Of a DNA stretch of 64,000 nt, positions 47,016-56,616 are shown piece by piece (position 1 is the first letter of the stretch; every line of letters begins with the position of its first letter). This DNA comes from Actinobacillus minor NM305 (lineage in GTDB: Bacteria; Pseudomonadota; Gammaproteobacteria; Enterobacterales; Pasteurellaceae). Made by a program: the position numbers and the translations under genes. The stretch spans positions 1 to 64,000 of the forward strand of contig NZ_ACQL01000085.1 of the NCBI RefSeq assembly GCF_000175195.1. Direction: 5' to 3'. The notes under the pieces were generated by a model, which was not told where the DNA came from, did not search any database, and saw nothing but the letters and a program-made list of their open reading frames with translations.

Positions 47016-47636
47016 ATGAGTAATGTGCTTCAATTCGGGCATCAGGATTTAGAAATTTTAAAAGAAGAAACGGTATATAAAGGGCATTTTGAGTTAAAGA
47101 AAATCCATTTTCGCCATAAATTATTCTCTGGTGGCGTAAGCGGTGAGGTGGTTCGCGAGCTTTTGCTAAAAGGTGCAGCATCAGCACTTATTGCTTATGA
47201 TCCGGTAAGAGATAATGTGGTATTAGTGGAGCAGGTTCGTATCGGTGCTTATGAGCCAAATTCAACACGCTCGCCTTGGTTGCTAGAGCTAGTGGCAGGA
47301 ATGATTGATAAAGAAAATGAAGACCCGGCTGAAGTTGCGATCAGAGAAGCAAAAGAAGAAGCAGGTTTGGTTGTCGAAAATGTAGAATATGCCTTAAGTG
47401 TATGGGACAGCCCTGGCGGACAGCTTGAACGTTTACATCTTTTCCTCGGTTTAGTGGATAGTTCAAAAGTAGGAAACGGCGAGGTTCACGGCTTGGAAGA
47501 AGAGAATGAAGACATTTTAGTGCACGTGATTAGTCGTGAACAGGCATATCAATGGGTACAAGAAGGTAAAATTGATAATGTAATTGCGGTACTTGGTTTA
47601 CAGTGGTTACAGTTAAATTATCAGCGTTATCAATAA
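47016..47636 (+). CDS. nudF: ADP-ribose diphosphatase (Nudix)
   Basis: Hydrolyses ADP-ribose to AMP and ribose 5-phosphate. The 206-residue protein has a complete Nudix box, GMIDKENEDPAEVAIREAKE then EAGL. PWLLELVAGMI and WDSPGGQLERLHLFLG are typical of NudF. It follows the transferase gene by 9 bp and ends before a strong terminator. Confidence 0.92.
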   Translation: MSNVLQFGHQDLEILKEETVYKGHFELKKIHFRHKLFSGGVSGEVVRELLLKGAASALIAYDPVRDNVVLVEQVRIGAYEPNSTRSPWLLELVAGMIDKENEDPAEVAIREAKEEAGLVVENVEYALSVWDSPGGQLERLHLFLGLVDSSKVGNGEVHGLEEENEDILVHVISREQAYQWVQEGKIDNVIAVLGLQWLQLNYQRYQ

Positions 47637-47745
47637 TGACGACAGAGTGAGCGAATATCAGGAGAAACTCGCTTTCTATTCAATTTAATATCATTACAGT
47701 ATTTATTTGTTATTACGATACGAGTAGTACGGTATTATGAATTTT

Positions 47746-47780
47746 AACCTGCTTTGATGCATATCAATGCAGGTTTTTTT
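47746..47780 (+). terminator. Terminator between nudF and the aromatic permease
   Basis: AACCTGC / GCAGGTT with an inner TTGAT / ATCAA stem and loop GCAT, then seven T residues. It sits about 110 bp after nudF. Confidence 0.85.
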
Positions 47781-47790
47781 ATTCCCCATT

Positions 47791-47827
47791 TGTAAACTAA
47801 TCTTTACACTACCAAAAATATTTTACA
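47791..47827 (+). promoter_or_regulatory. TyrR operator (strong box plus adjacent weak box)
   Basis: TGTAAA-CTAATC-TTTACA (47791-47808) is an exact TyrR strong box. One bp later TACCAA-N6-TTTACA (47810-47827) resembles a weak box. E. coli tyrP and aroF have the same strong-weak pairing. Confidence 0.75.
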
Positions 47828-47904
47828 AAATTCTCATATTTTTGTGGAAAAAACGCTTTTTTCTATTAAAATCGGGTTGTTCATTTTTATTGACAGGTGT
47901 TTAT

Positions 47905-49119
47905 ATGAAAAATAAAACATTAGGAAGCACCTTAATCGTTGCAGGAACAACGATTGGTGCGGGTATGCTTGCTATGCCGCTGACTTCAGCCGGGATGGGT
48001 TTTGGTTTTACTGTGGCGTTGTTAATTGCCTTATGGTTATTGTTGTGCTTTAGTGCGTTGTTGTTTGTGGAAGTTTATCAAACCGTAGAAAGTGATGCAG
48101 GGATTGGGACTTTAGCGGAGAAATACTACGGTACTTTTGGGCGTATTGTTTCGACAACCGTGTTGATCGTTTTCTTATATGCGATTTTGTCCGCTTATGT
48201 GTCGGGTGGTAGCTCCATTTTGGCAAGTATATTGCCAACTATTGTTGATGCAGAAACCACAACCAAAATTGCCGGTGTGATTTTCACGGTGTTTTTTGGC
48301 TCGTTTATTGTAATTGGCACAACCAGCGTGGACGTAATCAACCGTATTTTGTTTACCACAAAAATTTTGGCGTTTGTGTTGGTGTTATTTTTGCTGTTGC
48401 CAAAAGTCTCTCTTGATAACTTATTGGAAATGCCGATTAACAATGCGTTATTGATTTCTGCAAGCCCCGTGTTTTTCACGGCGTTTGGCTTCCACGGCTC
48501 GATCCCAAGTTTAAATAAATACTTGGAAGGGAATGTGAAAGCATTACGCATTTCTATTTTAGTGGGAACGTCTATTCCGCTTATCGCCTATATTTTGTGG
48601 CAATTAGCTACTCACGGTGTATTAAGCCAAACAGAATTTTTGAAAATCTTAGAACAAGATCCAACCTTAAATGGTTTAGCCGAAGCAGTACGCCAAATTA
48701 CGGGCAGCACGATGATTAGCGTCGTGGTAAAAATTTTCTCTGCTTTAGCGTTGGTCACTTCTTTCTTAGGTGTGGCATTGGGTTTATTTGAAGCATTAGA
48801 AGATTTGCTCAAACGAGTGAAAATCAATGCAGGGCGTAAAACATTAGGCTTATTAACCTTTATTCCACCAATGCTTTTTGCATTCTTCTATCCAAAAGGA
48901 TTTATTACCGCGTTAGGCTATGCAGGACAAATGTTTGCCTTCTATGCGATTGTGTTACCGATTGCGATGGTTTGGAAATTGCGTAATCAATCGCCTGAGT
49001 TAGCGTATCGCGTGAAAGGCGGCAATGCTTCGCTGATTATTGCTTTAGCAATCGGGGTATTTATTGTGATTGTACCATTCTTAATTGAACAAGGTTGGTT
49101 ACCGCAGGTTGTGGGTTAA
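47905..49119 (+). CDS. tyrP: Aromatic amino acid (tyrosine-type) permease, copy 1
   Basis: Inner membrane permease of 404 residues in the HAAAP family with eleven predicted spans. STLIVAGTTIGAGMLAMPLT and FTAFGFHGSIPSLNKYLEGN are diagnostic of TyrP/Mtr proteins. The ATG at 47905 is aligned with the second copy (MKNKTLGS against MKNKILGS); an in-frame upstream ATG at 47767 lies inside the terminator. A TyrR box stands 97 bp upstream, which supports an aromatic substrate. Confidence 0.9.
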   Translation: MKNKTLGSTLIVAGTTIGAGMLAMPLTSAGMGFGFTVALLIALWLLLCFSALLFVEVYQTVESDAGIGTLAEKYYGTFGRIVSTTVLIVFLYAILSAYVSGGSSILASILPTIVDAETTTKIAGVIFTVFFGSFIVIGTTSVDVINRILFTTKILAFVLVLFLLLPKVSLDNLLEMPINNALLISASPVFFTAFGFHGSIPSLNKYLEGNVKALRISILVGTSIPLIAYILWQLATHGVLSQTEFLKILEQDPTLNGLAEAVRQITGSTMISVVVKIFSALALVTSFLGVALGLFEALEDLLKRVKINAGRKTLGLLTFIPPMLFAFFYPKGFITALGYAGQMFAFYAIVLPIAMVWKLRNQSPELAYRVKGGNASLIIALAIGVFIVIVPFLIEQGWLPQVVG

Positions 49120-49201
49120 TGATTATGGTTTCAAGCGGTGGAATTTGGGGAAATTTCTGCAAAATTCGACCGCCTGCACAAAATAAAATGTAGGAGAAAA
49201 A

Positions 49202-50416
49202 ATGAAGAATAAAATTTTGGGTAGTGCATTAATGATTGCAGGCACGACCATTGGTGCCGGTATGCTTGCTATGCCTTTAACTTCAGCAGGTATGGGCTTT
49301 GGTATGACATTAGTGTTGTTAGTGGGGTTATGGCTATTGCTTACTTATACAGGCTTGCTCTTTATGGAAGCCTATCAAACTGCTAAACGCCCTGATGTTG
49401 GGGTGGCAAGTCTAGCAGAACAATACTTTGGTATGGCAGGGCGTGTTTTAGCCACAGTCAGTTTGCTGATTTTGTTATATGCCTTATTAGCTGCTTATAT
49501 CACTGGCGGTGGCTCGTTAGTATCTGGATTACTCCCTGAAGCGGAAGGAGACACCAATCTTAAAATCGGGATTTTATTATTTACCTTTATTTTAGGCGCC
49601 TTCGTTGTGGTGGGTATTAAAGGGGTTGATGGGTTAACTCGCTTGTTATTTATCGGTAAAATCGTTGCCTTTATCTTTGTCTTACTGATGATGTTGCCAA
49701 AAGCAAAATTAGAAAATCTAACCGCCGTGCCATTAGATAATTTACTTGTGATTTCAGCAGTGCCGATTTTCTTTACATCATTTGGTTTCCACGTGATTAT
49801 GGGCAGTATCAACAGCTACCTTGAAGCAGATATTCGTAAAATTCGTTTAGCAATTTTAATCGGTACAATGATCCCACTTTCAGCTTATTTATTATGGCAA
49901 TTAGCTACCCACGGGGTATTAAGCCAAAATGAATTTGTCGGCTTACTAAACCAAGATCCAACCTTAAACGGCTTAGTAAAAGCAACAAGCCAAATTACAG
50001 GTAGCACAATCTTAGGCGAAATGGTGCGAATTTTCTCCGCACTTGCGTTAATTACCTCTTTCCTTGGTGTTGCTATGGGGATTTTTGAAGGGGTCAGCGA
50101 TTTATTAAAACGCGTAAGATTACCGCATAACCGCTTTATGCTTACGCCGTTAACCTTTATTCCACCGCTTGTCTTTGCGTTATTCTATCCAAACGGCTTT
50201 ATTGCCGCATTAGGTTACGCCGGTTTACTCTTTGCTTTCTACGGCTTAATTTTACCGATTGGCTTAGCCTGGAGAACGCGTCAATTACACCCTAACTTGC
50301 CTTATCGTGTTGCAGGTGGAAATATCGGTTTAGTTTTGGCTCTTATTATGGGGATTATCATTATTGTGATCCCATTCCTAATTCAAGCAGGTATTTTGCC
50401 AAGCGTTGCCGGTTAA
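49202..50416 (+). CDS. tyrP: Aromatic amino acid (tyrosine-type) permease, copy 2
   Basis: Tandem paralogue of the previous gene, also 404 residues. SALMIAGTTIGAGMLAMPLT and HVIMGSINSYLEADIRK are present, and the two are clearly homologous end to end. The His-Gly-Ser region differs (FHGSIPSLN against FHVIMGSIN), which may change substrate choice. No TyrR box is seen ahead of it; an imperfect uptake-signal hairpin (49134-49172) lies between the copies. Confidence 0.9.
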   Translation: MKNKILGSALMIAGTTIGAGMLAMPLTSAGMGFGMTLVLLVGLWLLLTYTGLLFMEAYQTAKRPDVGVASLAEQYFGMAGRVLATVSLLILLYALLAAYITGGGSLVSGLLPEAEGDTNLKIGILLFTFILGAFVVVGIKGVDGLTRLLFIGKIVAFIFVLLMMLPKAKLENLTAVPLDNLLVISAVPIFFTSFGFHVIMGSINSYLEADIRKIRLAILIGTMIPLSAYLLWQLATHGVLSQNEFVGLLNQDPTLNGLVKATSQITGSTILGEMVRIFSALALITSFLGVAMGIFEGVSDLLKRVRLPHNRFMLTPLTFIPPLVFALFYPNGFIAALGYAGLLFAFYGLILPIGLAWRTRQLHPNLPYRVAGGNIGLVLALIMGIIIIVIPFLIQAGILPSVAG

Positions 50417-50429
50417 TTTTATTGAATAT

Positions 50430-50451
50430 GCCCCTTGCGAGGGGCTTTTTT
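50430..50451 (+). terminator. Terminator after the second permease gene
   Basis: GCCCCT, loop TGCG, AGGGGC, then TTTTTT. Confidence 0.85.
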
Positions 50452-50465
50452 ATGAGGCAGAAAAA

Positions 50466-51086
50466 ATGTTAAAAGAAGAGATTTTAGAACAATACCAAGC
50501 ATTGATTTTTGATATGGACGGCACTTTGATTGATACGATGTCAAGCCATGCACTTGCTTGGGAAAAAGCAGGAAAAGTATTCGGCTATGATGTAAAAGGT
50601 GATGTGATGTATCAATTAGGTGGGGCAACCTCTTTTACTATTGCAAAAGCGATTATGGAGCAATATCAAGTGCCTGAACATTATTTAGAACAGTTTGTGC
50701 AAATAAAACGAGAAATCGCAACACAAATGATTTTGGAAAATTCGACTTTGTTACCCGCTTTTGATATCGTGAAAAATCAATTTGGTAAAAAACCAATGGC
50801 ATTAGGCACAGGCTCTCATCGAAAATTAGTCGAGTTGCTATTTAATCGTTTTCAATTAACACCTTACTTTCAAGTTGTGGTGGATTCCGAAGATGTTACA
50901 AAGCACAAGCCTGATCCGGAAACATTTTTACGTTGCGCAGAAAAATTAGGCGTGAAGCCAGAGCATTGTTTAGTTTTTGAAGATGCTGATTTAGGTGTGC
51001 AAGCAGCATTAGCCGGCGGAATGGATGTGTTTGATGTTAGAACACTGAAGATTACGAAGGCTGGAAAATACTTTGATCAGAAATGA
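50466..51086 (+). CDS. HAD family phosphatase (YqaB-like)
   Basis: Haloacid dehalogenase fold hydrolase of 206 residues. The nucleophile motif is LIFDMDGTLIDT. MALGTGSHRKLV, KHKPDPETFLRCAEKL and VFEDADLGVQAALAGGMDV supply the other catalytic groups. It resembles YqaB, a fructose-1-phosphate/6-phosphogluconate phosphatase. The ATG at 50466 comes after the terminator; the in-frame ATG at 50406 lies inside the permease gene. Confidence 0.87.
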   Translation: MLKEEILEQYQALIFDMDGTLIDTMSSHALAWEKAGKVFGYDVKGDVMYQLGGATSFTIAKAIMEQYQVPEHYLEQFVQIKREIATQMILENSTLLPAFDIVKNQFGKKPMALGTGSHRKLVELLFNRFQLTPYFQVVVDSEDVTKHKPDPETFLRCAEKLGVKPEHCLVFEDADLGVQAALAGGMDVFDVRTLKITKAGKYFDQK

Positions 51087-51136
51087 AACAGATGGCCAAA
51101 AATAGATTTTATCTAAATCGCAAATGTTAGAAAAAA

Positions 51137-51175
51137 CGACCGCTTGTAAAAGATATACCAAGCGGTCGAATTTTT
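51137..51175. terminator. Uptake-signal pair terminator
   Basis: CGACCGCTTG (51137-51146) pairs with CAAGCGGTCG (51159-51168), followed by AATTTTT, between convergent genes. Confidence 0.8.
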
Positions 51176-53051
51176 ATAATGGAAAGAAAACTGGCACAAG
51201 GAATACAGTGGCAAGCATGACCAAAATGGTAAATGGCACGCCGATTTTAACAAAATCCATAAAGCGATAACCGGCAGGTCCTATTACCATCGTATTAACC
51301 GGCGAAGAAATTGGGGTCATAAAGGCGGCAGAAGAAGCAATCGCAATAACCATTACTAATGCCGTTGGCGAATAGCCCAATTGTTTGGCTACTTCAATGG
51401 CAATCGGTGCCATCAAAATGGCTGTTGCTGTATTTGAAATAAATAAGCCAACCACTGCGGTTAAAGCAAATAAGCCTAATAGAATAAAATAAGCATTCGT
51501 CTGTGCTCCACCGGTTATGCGGATAAATTCTTCCACCATCAGACTTACTCCGCCCGTTTTTTGCATGGCGATGGAGAACGGCATCATTCCCACAATCAAA
51601 ATCAAACTTGGGAAATGAATAGAATCATAAGCAGATTTCATATCAATACAACGGAACTTACCGAGTAAAAGGCAGGCTATTAACGCCGCAATGACATTCG
51701 GTACAACGCCGGTAATCATCAATACCACCATCAAGAATACGGAAAAGAGTGCATGTGGCGCTTGGCTTGCGGCCGGTACTGCCAATTTACTCTCTTTTGG
51801 TAACCCTAATAGAAAGAAGTCTTTACGCTCTTTAGCAAGTGTTGCTATCTTCGACCAAATCCCCATGACCAACAGGATATCGCCTGACTGGATCGTTTCA
51901 TTTAATAGATCGTTATGTAAAATCGTTTTCTCACGCTTAATGCCAATAATGCTTAATCCATAAGAAGAACGAAAACGTAATTCAGGAATCGTACAGCCAA
52001 TGGTCTCTGTTTCCGGCATAACTGCAAGTTCTGCCATGCCTACGGATTTTGCTTGTGTTGAAAAATAGCTGCCTTTTAATTCAATTTGTTGAAGTTTAAA
52101 GAGTTCGCATAATTCAAGAAAACGCACTTCATCGACACCAATATCGATCAATAAAATATCTTTTTTCTGTAATTGATCATTGCCATAAGCGGCAATCGTA
52201 ATATGACGGAAATTCTTAAAACGCTGAATCGCAATAATGTTCATCTGATAAACTGAACGAAGCTTTAATTCATCAATCGTTTTGCCAATCAGAGGGGAAT
52301 CTTCTTGCAAAATAACCATTTTTGCTCGACCATTAAGCCCATATTCTTCGATCAATTTCGCCATCGAATCTTCGTTGTTATTGTTTATGTTGTTTGCAAC
52401 ACCATCATCTAACCAACGGCGAGCAACTAACATATACAGAATCCCCAACCCAAGAATCACGATACCGATAGGCGTAAAACTAAAGAAATGAAAGCCTTGA
52501 TAACCTGCCTTTACCAATTCTGAATGGGTAACAAGGTTTGGTGCGGTCGCAATTAATGTCATCATACCGCTGATTAACCCTGCCACACTTAATGGCATCA
52601 TTAAGCGGCGAGGGGAGATGTTCATACCGGCACAAATCGCTAAAACGACAGGAATAAAAATCGCCACAATGCCCGTTGAGCTCATAAAAGAACCCAGCAC
52701 ACCAATGGATAGCATTAATAAGACAAGAACTTTTGTTTCGCTTGCGCCGGCAACCCGCATTAACCAATCGCTGATTCCATTTGCCACACCGGTACGGGCT
52801 AAGCCCTCGCCGATAATATACAGCAACGCCAATAACACGATATTTGGATCGCTCAAACCGGCAAAGATTTCTTGAGTGGTTAAAATGCCGCTTAAACTAA
52901 AACCAAGCATCACTAATAATGCCACCACATCCATTCTGAGCTTATTTTGAATGAAAAGAATAATAGCGATAGCAAGGAGTGCCAACACAATAAATAAAGG
53001 TTGGAATACCATATCAGGCAGGTAAGAAAAAAGAGAATTTAAGGTATTCAT
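51174..53051 (-). CDS. SLC13 family permease with TrkA-C domains
   Basis: Membrane protein of about 625 residues. Two blocks of membrane segments flank a cytoplasmic insert holding two TrkA-C (RCK_C) domains (near 230-310 and 320-400: SPLIGKTIDELKLRSVYQMN, then TIGCTIPELRFRSSYGLSI). This layout is that of SLC13/DASS-like anion permeases of the sulfate/carboxylate type. NTATAILMAPIAIEVAKQLG and the ending SSPVNTMVIGPAGY are the ion-site regions. The ATG at 53051 is chosen over a GTG 6 bp earlier because GAGG lies 5 bp ahead. Substrate unknown. Confidence 0.87.
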   Translation of the reverse strand: MNTLNSLFSYLPDMVFQPLFIVLALLAIAIILFIQNKLRMDVVALLVMLGFSLSGILTTQEIFAGLSDPNIVLLALLYIIGEGLARTGVANGISDWLMRVAGASETKVLVLLMLSIGVLGSFMSSTGIVAIFIPVVLAICAGMNISPRRLMMPLSVAGLISGMMTLIATAPNLVTHSELVKAGYQGFHFFSFTPIGIVILGLGILYMLVARRWLDDGVANNINNNNEDSMAKLIEEYGLNGRAKMVILQEDSPLIGKTIDELKLRSVYQMNIIAIQRFKNFRHITIAAYGNDQLQKKDILLIDIGVDEVRFLELCELFKLQQIELKGSYFSTQAKSVGMAELAVMPETETIGCTIPELRFRSSYGLSIIGIKREKTILHNDLLNETIQSGDILLVMGIWSKIATLAKERKDFFLLGLPKESKLAVPAASQAPHALFSVFLMVVLMITGVVPNVIAALIACLLLGKFRCIDMKSAYDSIHFPSLILIVGMMPFSIAMQKTGGVSLMVEEFIRITGGAQTNAYFILLGLFALTAVVGLFISNTATAILMAPIAIEVAKQLGYSPTALVMVIAIASSAAFMTPISSPVNTMVIGPAGYRFMDFVKIGVPFTILVMLATVFLVPVFFPL

Positions 53052-53107
53052 AGCCACCTCAATTGCAAAATATCAGAAAAATTAGACCGCTTTAGATTGA
53101 TGACAAA

Positions 53108-53186
53108 CCCTATACGAGCCGTATAGGGCTCTTTTTTCAGCCCCAGTGGGGCTGGGCTTAACGAACCTAGCACGGCTCGTGCTAGG
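53108..53186. repeat. Paired-hairpin intergenic element (copy iii)
   Basis: Arm A (53108-53128) has stem CCCTATACG and loop AGC. A central hairpin (53138-53154) is CAGCCCC-AGT-GGGGCTG. Arm C (53166-53186) has stem CCTAGCACG and loop GCT. On the opposite strand arm C reads CCTAGCACG with loop AGC, so four stem pairs differ from arm A by compensatory changes while the apex is unchanged. A CTTTTTT run follows arm A. The element fills the gap between xerC and the SLC13 gene. Confidence 0.8.
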
Positions 53187-53225
53187 TCAGCAAAATCAAT
53201 TTTGTCAGCAACCTACGCTTAAAAT

Positions 53226-54128
53226 CTATGCCTTTTTCTTTCTCGCTCTAGGATGAGCCGCATCATACACTTTTGCTAAATGTTGAAAATCCAAATGGGT
53301 ATAAATTTGCGTGGTCGCCAAACTACTATGCCCGAGCAATTCTTGCACGGCACGTAAATCGCCCGAGCCTTCCAACATATGGGTCGCAAAAGAGTGTCGA
53401 AGTTTGTGGGGGTGCAAATGCGTTTCCAATCCTTGCTTTCTCCCCCACTTTTCCATAATGAGCTGAATTGAGCGATGAGACAAGCGTCCCCCTCGATTAT
53501 TAAGAAAAACCGCATTATCTTGAGGATTAAAACGCATACGCACCTCAAGCCAACGGTGTATCGCTTCAAGTGCTTTCGAGCCAATTGGCACAATACGCTC
53601 TTTATTTCCTTTACCGAGTAAACGTACTTCTCGAGTGGATAAATCCATGCGGTCAAGATCTAACCCTTGTAATTCGGAAAGCCGTAACCCCGAGCTGTAC
53701 ATCAGCTCCATCATCGCCAAATCACGAATTTCTAAAGGCTTGGTCGCTTCTGTATTTAGTAATTGAGCAACCTGCTCAGCATCCACATTTTTAGGTAAAT
53801 GTCGCCCTACTTTTGGGGCTTTAATCCCAAGAGCAGGATTTGCCTGCAGTTGTTCATTTTTGACTAAATAAGCAAACCACTGTCGTAATGCAACGAGCCT
53901 TACACCGATACTTTTAGCGCCTAAACCTTGTTTATGGCTTTGGCTCAAAATCCAGCGAATAACCGAAGCGTCCACCTCTTGCCACGAGCTGATTTGCTGC
54001 TGCTTTAACATCGCACAGACAGCTTGTAGCTGGCGTTGATAGTTACTCAACGTATGAGGACTTACTTGTTTTTCTGCCCGAAGATAATCCCAATAAGGCT
54101 GTATTTGAGTGTAAAGCGTATTGTCCAT
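53226..54128 (-). CDS. xerC: Tyrosine recombinase XerC
   Basis: Site-specific recombinase that resolves chromosome dimers at dif with XerD. 300 residues with an N-terminal SAM-like core-binding domain and the catalytic set: Arg in [14 protein letters not shown], HxxR in [14 protein letters not shown], and His and Tyr in [21 protein letters not shown] 54128 is used rather than the GTG 3 bp earlier. It follows a small gene by 6 bp. It is the housekeeping enzyme, not an integron or phage integrase. Confidence 0.95.
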   Translation of the reverse strand: MDNTLYTQIQPYWDYLRAEKQVSPHTLSNYQRQLQAVCAMLKQQQISSWQEVDASVIRWILSQSHKQGLGAKSIGVRLVALRQWFAYLVKNEQLQANPALGIKAPKVGRHLPKNVDAEQVAQLLNTEATKPLEIRDLAMMELMYSSGLRLSELQGLDLDRMDLSTREVRLLGKGNKERIVPIGSKALEAIHRWLEVRMRFNPQDNAVFLNNRGGRLSHRSIQLIMEKWGRKQGLETHLHPHKLRHSFATHMLEGSGDLRAVQELLGHSSLATTQIYTHLDFQHLAKVYDAAHPRARKKKA

Positions 54129-54134
54129 CACAAA

Positions 54135-54425
54135 TTAAGCTAAACCTAATTGCCCAATTTTCACGCCCACATTACCTAATGCCACAGGGCTTAGATACTG
54201 ACCCAAGAATTCAAATAATTCATCTAAATCTGTGAATTCACGTTGCACTTTAATATCATCTTCTACTTTACGTACAAATGAATAGATTGCTTTTGTTTCT
54301 GAGATTTTTGCCTCAAGAGTAATATAAACGGTTTCAAAAAAATGATTTACATTGCCTTCTTCGCCTGGATCACTCACGCGAACATTCCAATGATTACTAA
54401 ATAAAACTTCGGTTTTAATTGACAT
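54135..54425 (-). CDS. Conserved-type small protein of unknown function
   Basis: Protein of 96 residues, MSIKTEVLFSNHWNVRVSDP at the start, with an acidic middle and a DELFEFLGQYL helix near the end. No signal peptide, membrane span or known motif is visible. Good codon use, a ribosome site and close packing with xerC (6 bp) indicate a real gene. I do not recognise the family. Confidence 0.7.
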   Translation of the reverse strand: MSIKTEVLFSNHWNVRVSDPGEEGNVNHFFETVYITLEAKISETKAIYSFVRKVEDDIKVQREFTDLDELFEFLGQYLSPVALGNVGVKIGQLGLA

Positions 54426-54471
54426 GTTTACCTCTAAAGATGATGTTAAATTTGCAAAAAATGACTAGAAA

Positions 54472-54495
54472 TAGACCGCTTAAACAAGCGGTCTA
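54472..54495. terminator. Uptake-signal pair terminator after glyS
   Basis: TAGACCGCTT and AAGCGGTCTA form a perfect 10-bp stem with loop AAAC. The right arm completes an ACAAGCGGTC uptake signal. Confidence 0.8.
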
Positions 54496-54506
54496 ATTTA
54501 TTTAGA

Positions 54507-56576
54507 TTATTGCAACAACGAAATATCCGCCACCTGTAAGAACAAGTTACGTAAGTTGTTTAGAATTGCTTGACGGTTTTGGCGAAGTTTTGGATCTTCG
54601 GCATTAACCATCACTTTATCGAAGAAGTTATCCACCACTTCACGTAAACCGGCTAAGCGGTCAAGTGCGGTTTGATATTCGCCTTTTTCAAATAGTGGCG
54701 CAAGCTCTGCTTGTAATGTAATTACTTGTTCTGCAAGGGCTTTTTCTTCCGCTTCCACTAATAAAGTGCGGTCGATTTCTGATGAAATTTCGCCTTCTAC
54801 TTTCGCCAAAATATTACTCACACGCTTATTCGCTGCTGCCAATGCTTCTGCACTGTCTAAGGTGCGGAAATGCGACACTGCACGCACACGCGCATCGAAG
54901 TCCGCCGGGCGAGTTGGACGGCGAGCGAGAACCGCTTGGATAACGTCCACCGCAATGCCTTCATCTTGATACCACGCACGGAAACGACCGAGCATAAAGT
55001 CCACCACTTCTTCTACAACATTGCTGTTGGTAAGCTTGTCGCCAAACAATTTCGCTGAAGTTGCCACTAAATCGCTCAGATCAAGCGGTAAGTTTTTCTC
55101 TACAATAATGCGTAACGCACCAAGTGCTGCACGGCGTAAAGCGAATGGGTCGGCACTGCCTTTTGGCGCTTGACCGATACCGAAAATCCCCGTGAGCGTA
55201 TCAAATTTATCCGCTAACGCAACAGAACTTGCCACCAACGATTTCGGTAACTCATCGCCTGCAAAGCGTGGCATATATTGCTCGTTCAACGCCACTGCCA
55301 CTTCTTCATCTTCGCCATCGTGACGGGCATAGTGCATACCCATTACGCCTTGCGTATCGGTAAACTCAAACACCATATTGGTCATTAAATCACATTTTGA
55401 CAACAAACCGGCACGTTTCGCTTTGGTTTCATCGGCACCAATTTGTTTTGCAATTTCGCCTGCAAGCTGTTCAATGCGAGCGGTTTTGTCACGCAATGTT
55501 CCAAGTTGTTGTTGGAACAACACGGTTTCTAAACGTGGTAACTGATCTTCCAAACGTTGTTTTAAGTCGGTTTTGAAGAAGAATTCCGCATCGGTCAAAC
55601 GTGGACGAACTACTTTTTCGTTCCCTTCGATGATTTTGCTTGGATCTTCAGGGTTGATGTTCGACACAAAGATAAAGTGCGGTAGCAATTTGCCCTCTTT
55701 ATCATAAATCGGGAAGTATTTTTGGTCGCCTTTCATTGTGTAAACTAAGGCTTCCGCAGGCACGGCAAGGAAACGCTCTTCAAACTTCGCCGCCAACACG
55801 TTCGGATATTCCACTAAAGACGTCACTTCGTCTAACAAGTCTTCTTCAATATCCGCCACACCACCTAAAGCGGTCGCTTTTTCTTGGGCTTTTGCAAGAA
55901 TTAACGCTTTACGCTCATTGAAGTCCGCAACCACTGAGCCTTTTTCTTTCAACAGCGCAGGGTATTGATCAGCGTGGCTGATTTGGAACTCACGCTCGCC
56001 TAAGAAACGGTGACCACGAATAGTCGTGCCGCTTGCAATACCTAAAATTTCGCCTTCAATCAGCTCATCGCCCAACAATAAGGTCACCGTGTGAACAGGA
56101 CGCACGAACTGCTCGGTTTTATCGCCCCAACGCATTGTTTTCGGGATAGGCAATTTCGCCAACGCATTGCTAATCATACCGACTAACAAGTTTTTGGTCG
56201 GCTGACCTTCAATCACCGCACGGTGAACCAGCCATTCGCCTTTGTCGGTAGCAATACGCTCCGCCTGCTCAACGGTAATGCCACAACCTTTCGCCCAGCC
56301 TTCCGCTGCTTTGGTCGGCTTACCTTCCGCATCAAACGCCGCCGACACCGCCGGACCACGTTTTTCCACTTCTTTGCTTGGCTGACTAGTCGCAAGCCCC
56401 AATACTTTCACCGCTAAACGGCGAGGTGCTGCAAACCATTCCACTTTGTCAAAGCTCAAACCCGCTTGGTTTAATTCCGCTTCAACATTCTCCGCAAACG
56501 CAGTCGCTAATTTTTTGAGTGCCTTCGGTGGCAACTCTTCTGTGCCGATCTCGGCTAGGAAGTTTTGTGTTGTCAT
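54507..56576 (-). CDS. glyS: Glycyl-tRNA synthetase beta subunit
   Basis: Large subunit of the bacterial alpha2beta2 GlyRS; it binds tRNA-Gly and edits. The 689-residue protein equals the E. coli length. It starts [20 protein letters not shown] and carries [18 protein letters not shown] and [22 protein letters not shown] with an HD-like core. In enterobacteria glyQ lies immediately upstream; here five other genes separate them. Confidence 0.97.
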   Translation of the reverse strand: MTTQNFLAEIGTEELPPKALKKLATAFAENVEAELNQAGLSFDKVEWFAAPRRLAVKVLGLATSQPSKEVEKRGPAVSAAFDAEGKPTKAAEGWAKGCGITVEQAERIATDKGEWLVHRAVIEGQPTKNLLVGMISNALAKLPIPKTMRWGDKTEQFVRPVHTVTLLLGDELIEGEILGIASGTTIRGHRFLGEREFQISHADQYPALLKEKGSVVADFNERKALILAKAQEKATALGGVADIEEDLLDEVTSLVEYPNVLAAKFEERFLAVPAEALVYTMKGDQKYFPIYDKEGKLLPHFIFVSNINPEDPSKIIEGNEKVVRPRLTDAEFFFKTDLKQRLEDQLPRLETVLFQQQLGTLRDKTARIEQLAGEIAKQIGADETKAKRAGLLSKCDLMTNMVFEFTDTQGVMGMHYARHDGEDEEVAVALNEQYMPRFAGDELPKSLVASSVALADKFDTLTGIFGIGQAPKGSADPFALRRAALGALRIIVEKNLPLDLSDLVATSAKLFGDKLTNSNVVEEVVDFMLGRFRAWYQDEGIAVDVIQAVLARRPTRPADFDARVRAVSHFRTLDSAEALAAANKRVSNILAKVEGEISSEIDRTLLVEAEEKALAEQVITLQAELAPLFEKGEYQTALDRLAGLREVVDNFFDKVMVNAEDPKLRQNRQAILNNLRNLFLQVADISLLQ

Positions 56577-56616
56577 TTTGTGTTCTCTCTAAGGAAATAT
56601 TGTATATGATTTAAAA

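Noticed and set aside
53108-53186. CRISPR-like repeat array
   Set aside because: There are only three different hairpins, no equal repeats with spacers and no cas genes.
53226-54128. Integron or phage integrase
   Set aside because: The sequence is a typical 300-residue XerC with housekeeping neighbours and no attC-like array.
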